From Alphaproteobacteria bacterium (GTDB taxonomy: Bacteria > Pseudomonadota > Alphaproteobacteria > SHVZ01): 36,107 nt of DNA. A program made the position numbers and the translations under genes. Positions 33,635 to 36,107 of this stretch are shown here, piece after piece. Below the pieces are notes generated by a model. That model saw nothing but the letters and a program-made list of their open reading frames with translations, did not search any database and was not told the origin of the DNA. The number at the start of each line of letters is the position of its first letter. The first letter of the stretch is position 1. The stretch is taken from contig SHVZ01000030.1 of NCBI GenBank assembly GCA_009694025.1, forward strand, positions 1 to 36,107. Direction: 5' to 3'.

Positions 33635-34330
33635 TCAGATCAGGCCCGCGCCACGCCGGCGCACGACCTGATAGCGGCGGAACACATACCCGACCGGCGC
33701 GCTCCAGATGTGGACGAGGCGTGAGAACGGGAACAGCAGGAAGATCACCATGCCGAGGACGAGGTGCGCACGGTAAGGCCAGGCGACATCCGCCACAAAA
33801 TCGGCTGCGCCGGAACGGAAGGTGACGATGTGCTGCGCCCAGTCGGCGAGCTTCAGCATCACCTCGCCATCGGGATGGCCGAGCGAGTAGGGAATGGTGA
33901 CGAGGCCGAGCACGAGCTGAAGCCACAGCAGAAGCAGGATGGCGATGTCCATCGCCGACGACGTCTTGCGGATGCGAACATCGAACAGACGACGATGGAC
34001 CAGAAGCGTCAGCCCGACGAAGCAGAGGGCGCCGAAGACGCCGCCGCTGACGATCGCCAGCATCTGCTTGGCCGGCACGCTGAGCCCGAGGGCGATATAG
34101 ACGGAATGCGGGGTCAGCAATCCGATGAAATGACCGACGAATAGGAACAGGATGCCGACATGAAAGAGAATGGAGCCCCAGCGGAGCTGCATGGACCTCA
34201 GCATCTGGCTCGAGCCGCTTCGCCAGCCATACTGCTCGCGGTCGAAGCGGATCAAGCTGCCAGCCAGAAAGACCGGCAGCGCCACATACGGGAAGATTCC
34301 GAAGACCGCCTGATCGACGAAGGATTGCAT
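33635..34330 (-). CDS. narI: Respiratory nitrate reductase gamma subunit
   Basis: Membrane cytochrome b subunit, 231 residues with five hydrophobic helices, that oxidises quinol and passes electrons through two b hemes to NarH. Heme ligands are visible: His57 and His67 in FHVGILFLFVGHFIG, and His189 and His207 in YRAHLVLGM and RLVHIW, closely matching E. coli His56/66/187/205. It follows narJ by 12 bases. The protein looks intact although narH upstream is broken. Confidence 0.95.
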   Translation of the reverse strand: MQSFVDQAVFGIFPYVALPVFLAGSLIRFDREQYGWRSGSSQMLRSMQLRWGSILFHVGILFLFVGHFIGLLTPHSVYIALGLSVPAKQMLAIVSGGVFGALCFVGLTLLVHRRLFDVRIRKTSSAMDIAILLLLWLQLVLGLVTIPYSLGHPDGEVMLKLADWAQHIVTFRSGAADFVADVAWPYRAHLVLGMVIFLLFPFSRLVHIWSAPVGYVFRRYQVVRRRGAGLI

Positions 34331-34342
34331 CGTCTTCCCTCC

Positions 34343-35005
34343 CTATAGCGCGCGCATGCGATCGAGCATGCCCGCGACCTTGGTGCAGCCCGACGGCTCG
34401 GTCGCCGCCTCCGGCCCGAACGCGACCGGCGTCTCCTCCCAGGCGCGATCGAGCGCCTCGGCGCCATCGTCGACCGGCTCGAAGTCGGCTTGAGCCGCCT
34501 CTTCCCCGGCAACCGCCAGGATCGCCGCGATGACAGCCGCATAGCCGGGATCGCGCCCGCCGAGACGGCGGTGCATGGCCTTCAGGATGTGGGCCACGTC
34601 GCCGAGGCTGCCCCTGGCCTCGGGCGCCGGGCGGGTCGACAGGAATTCGAGGAACAGCGGCAGGTAGTCGGGCAGCTCGTTCGCCTCGATGAACAGCCCG
34701 CCGGACTCGTACAGGGCCTTGAGGTCGACCATGGCCTGGCCGCGGTCGCGGCTGTCGCCATGGACATGCTCGAAGAGATGCAAGGAAAGCTGGCGGCTGC
34801 GGTCGAAGAGATCGACATAGTCCTCCTCCGACTCCGTTGTATCGGCGCGGCTGAGCCGGGCCAGCAGCGGCTCGAGAGCGGCGACGCGGCGGGGCGTCAG
34901 CGACCGGTCATCCGCAAGGACTTCGCGAATCTCCGGCACCGCCAGCGCCAAGCCGGGCGTCGGGTAGGTCAGCAACGCCGATAGGATCTTGAGCGCGGGG
35001 ATCAT
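34343..35005 (-). CDS. narJ: Nitrate reductase molybdenum cofactor assembly chaperone
   Basis: Cytoplasmic chaperone of 220 residues that inserts the molybdenum cofactor into NarG before membrane attachment. It is all-helical, with the NarJ/NarW features LLTYPTPGLA near the N-terminus, DYVDLFDRSRQLSLHLFEHVHGDSRDRG (the conserved LFEHVHG core) and LPDYLPLFLEFLS. Its ATG overlaps the narH stop (ATGA, 35002-35005), as is usual. The C-terminal tail ends in the CTKVAGMLDRMRAL segment. Without intact narG/narH it would have no client. Confidence 0.93.
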   Translation of the reverse strand: MIPALKILSALLTYPTPGLALAVPEIREVLADDRSLTPRRVAALEPLLARLSRADTTESEEDYVDLFDRSRQLSLHLFEHVHGDSRDRGQAMVDLKALYESGGLFIEANELPDYLPLFLEFLSTRPAPEARGSLGDVAHILKAMHRRLGGRDPGYAAVIAAILAVAGEEAAQADFEPVDDGAEALDRAWEETPVAFGPEAATEPSGCTKVAGMLDRMRAL

Positions 35006-35961
35006 CGTGCAGGCTCCGTCGTCGGCGCCTTGGCCTTGTGCTTGCCGAAGAGGCTCGCGGTGGAAGTCCCGTCGGAACAGCCGTTGCCGAAGCTGAAGCC
35101 GCAGCTGCCACGGAGATCGAAGGCATTCTCGGCGTATTCCCGGTGGGTCGAGGGGATGACGAAGCGGTCTTCGTAGTTGGCGATCGCCAGGTACTTGTAC
35201 ATCTCCTCGACCTGCTCGCGGGTCAAGCCGGCCTGGTTGAGCGCCTTCGTCTCGACTACGCCGTCGACGTGGCGGGCGCGCATGTGGACGCGCATCGCCA
35301 GCATCCGCTCAAGCGCCCGGACCACCGGAAACTCGTCGCCGGCAGTCAGCAGGTTGGCGAGGTATTGGACCGGAATCCTGAGCGAGCGGACGTCCGGGAT
35401 GTCGCCGGCGAAGCCGATATGCCCGGCCTCCGCCGCGGACTGGATCGGGGAGAGCGGCGGGATGTACCAGACCATCGGCAGGGTCCGGTACTCCGGATGC
35501 AGCGGCATCGCCACCTTCCAGTCGATCGCCATCTTGTAGGTGGGCGAATGCTTGGCAGCCTCAAGCCAGTTCTCCGGCACGCCGTCCTGGCGGGCCTGGG
35601 CAATGACCTTGGGATCGTTCGGGTCGAGGAAAAGCGAGAGCTGCGCCTCGTACAGGTCGCGCTCGTCGGCGACCGACGCCACCTCCTCGATCCTGTCGGC
35701 GTCGTAAAGGAGGACGCCGAGATATCGAATGCGCCCGACGCAGGTCTCCGAGCACACGGTCGGCTCGCCCGCCTCGATGCGCGGGTAGCAGAAGGTGCAC
35801 TTCTCGGCCTTCCCCGACTGCCAGTTGTAGTAGATCTTCTTATACGGGCAAGCGGAGACGCACATGCGCCAGCCGCGGCACTTGTCCTGGTCGACGAGAA
35901 CGATGCCGTCCTCCTCGCGCTTGTAGATCGAGCCGGACGGGCAAGCCGCGACGCACGCCGG
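35002..35961 (-). pseudogene. narH: Nitrate reductase beta subunit, 5' part missing (cut by insertion sequence)
   Basis: The C-terminal ~319 residues of NarH, the iron-sulfur subunit linking NarI hemes to NarG. The reading frame is intact from PACVAACPSGS (E. coli about residue 190) through KCRGWRMCVSACPYKK, KCTFCYPRIEAG and VCSETCVGRIRYLGV to the end. Upstream of the proline codon at 35959-35961 it changes at once to unrelated sequence with an in-frame TGA. About 190 N-terminal residues are missing, including the first 4Fe-4S cysteine group and the CEHC half of another motif. An internal ATG at 35865 could start a fragment but not a working subunit. The missing part may lie beyond the insertion, outside the window. 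Confidence 0.85.
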
Positions 35962-36107
35962 TGTGCGTCGTCAGAACATTTGGGACAGATGGTGTTGTAA
36001 TTTAGAGGAGGGTTGGCCTCATCTGGTTGGTTGATCTTAGGCAGCGAGTTTGCGGTGAAGCAAGCGGCGCTGTTCGATGGTTTTCCGTTTGATGCGCGCC
36101 CGTTCGA
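35962..36107 (-). mobile_element. Insertion sequence end (rve-type, IS3/IS481-like), partial
   Basis: The right-hand 146 bases are an IS terminus. It starts TGTGCGTCGTCAGAACATTT at the exact point where narH homology stops. The GC content drops compared with nar. The element runs off the window edge, so its other end, target duplication and full transposase cannot be seen. Confidence 0.65.
36037..36107 (-). CDS. Transposase C-terminus (partial at window edge)
   Basis: The last 22 codons of a minus-strand frame end at TAA 36037-36039. The basic tail RRLLHRKLAA with a preceding RIKRKTIEQ is the usual C-terminus of a group of integrase-core (DDE) transposases whose proteins contain PADVYFGR further upstream. 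The family is from recognition of this tail only, so IS3 versus IS481 is not settled. Confidence 0.6.
   Translation of the reverse strand, partial: ERARIKRKTIEQRRLLHRKLAA

Noticed and set aside
35866-35961. Reading narH as an intact gene starting at ATG 35865
   Set aside because: The 95 bases upstream continue NarH homology in frame up to the IS junction, so the ATG is internal and the fragment lacks essential iron-sulfur ligands.

Overview
The window is high-GC DNA with strong G/C third-position preference and tight operons. It looks like an alphaproteobacterium, perhaps Rhodospirillales- or Reyranella-like. That placement is inferred from COQ9, TIGR02444, TTT transport proteins, a NuoE-NuoF fused formate dehydrogenase beta subunit and the palindromic repeats; no rRNA or other strong marker is present. 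No tRNA, rRNA or CRISPR array was seen, and no stretch over 300 bases lacks a gene.

Layout. (1) 143-7201: a GNAT acetyltransferase diverges from a four-gene plus-strand operon encoding a TPP-dependent 2-oxoacid decarboxylase (AruI-like), two MFS transporters and a penicillin-acylase-type Ntn hydrolase. (2) 7383-15142, minus strand: tctA-tctC-tctB (tripartite tricarboxylate transporter) followed by fdhB-fdhA (NAD-linked molybdenum/tungsten formate dehydrogenase). (3) 15342-25222, plus strand: a GntR/FCD regulator, oxalyl-CoA decarboxylase (oxc), formyl-CoA:oxalate CoA-transferase (frc), a stand-alone 10-formyl-THF hydrolase-like protein, formate-THF ligase (fhs), an HMG-CoA-lyase-type enzyme, a second class III CoA-transferase and a GNAT protein. 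(4) 25219-32780: mostly housekeeping genes (phosphoesterase, TIGR02444 protein, YdcH, purE-purK, LysE exporter, MocR regulator, COQ9, peptide deformylase, rpsU, RimJ/L-type acetyltransferase). (5) 32839-36107, minus strand: the tail of a nar operon (narH-narJ-narI-parvulin). Its narH is cut by an insertion sequence whose end lies at about 35962; the window stops inside that element.

The centre (about 7.4-22.2 kb) reads as one divergent oxalate/formate island. Oxalate would enter through the TTT transporter (inferred), be activated by Frc and be decarboxylated by Oxc to formyl-CoA. Formate released by Frc is then either oxidised to CO2 and NADH by FdhAB or fixed as 10-formyl-THF by Fhs. Three things stand out: Frc carries a roughly 78-residue histone-H1-like lysine/alanine tail; an ALDH1L1-type formyl-THF hydrolase domain sits as a separate gene between frc and fhs; and the transporter shares a strand and probably an operon with the formate dehydrogenase.

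Other structural items are a 180-bp perfect-ended palindromic element overlapping the ydcH stop codon, REP-like inverted repeats in several intergenic gaps, two convergent gene pairs whose stop codons share one CTAG, and the IS-broken narH.
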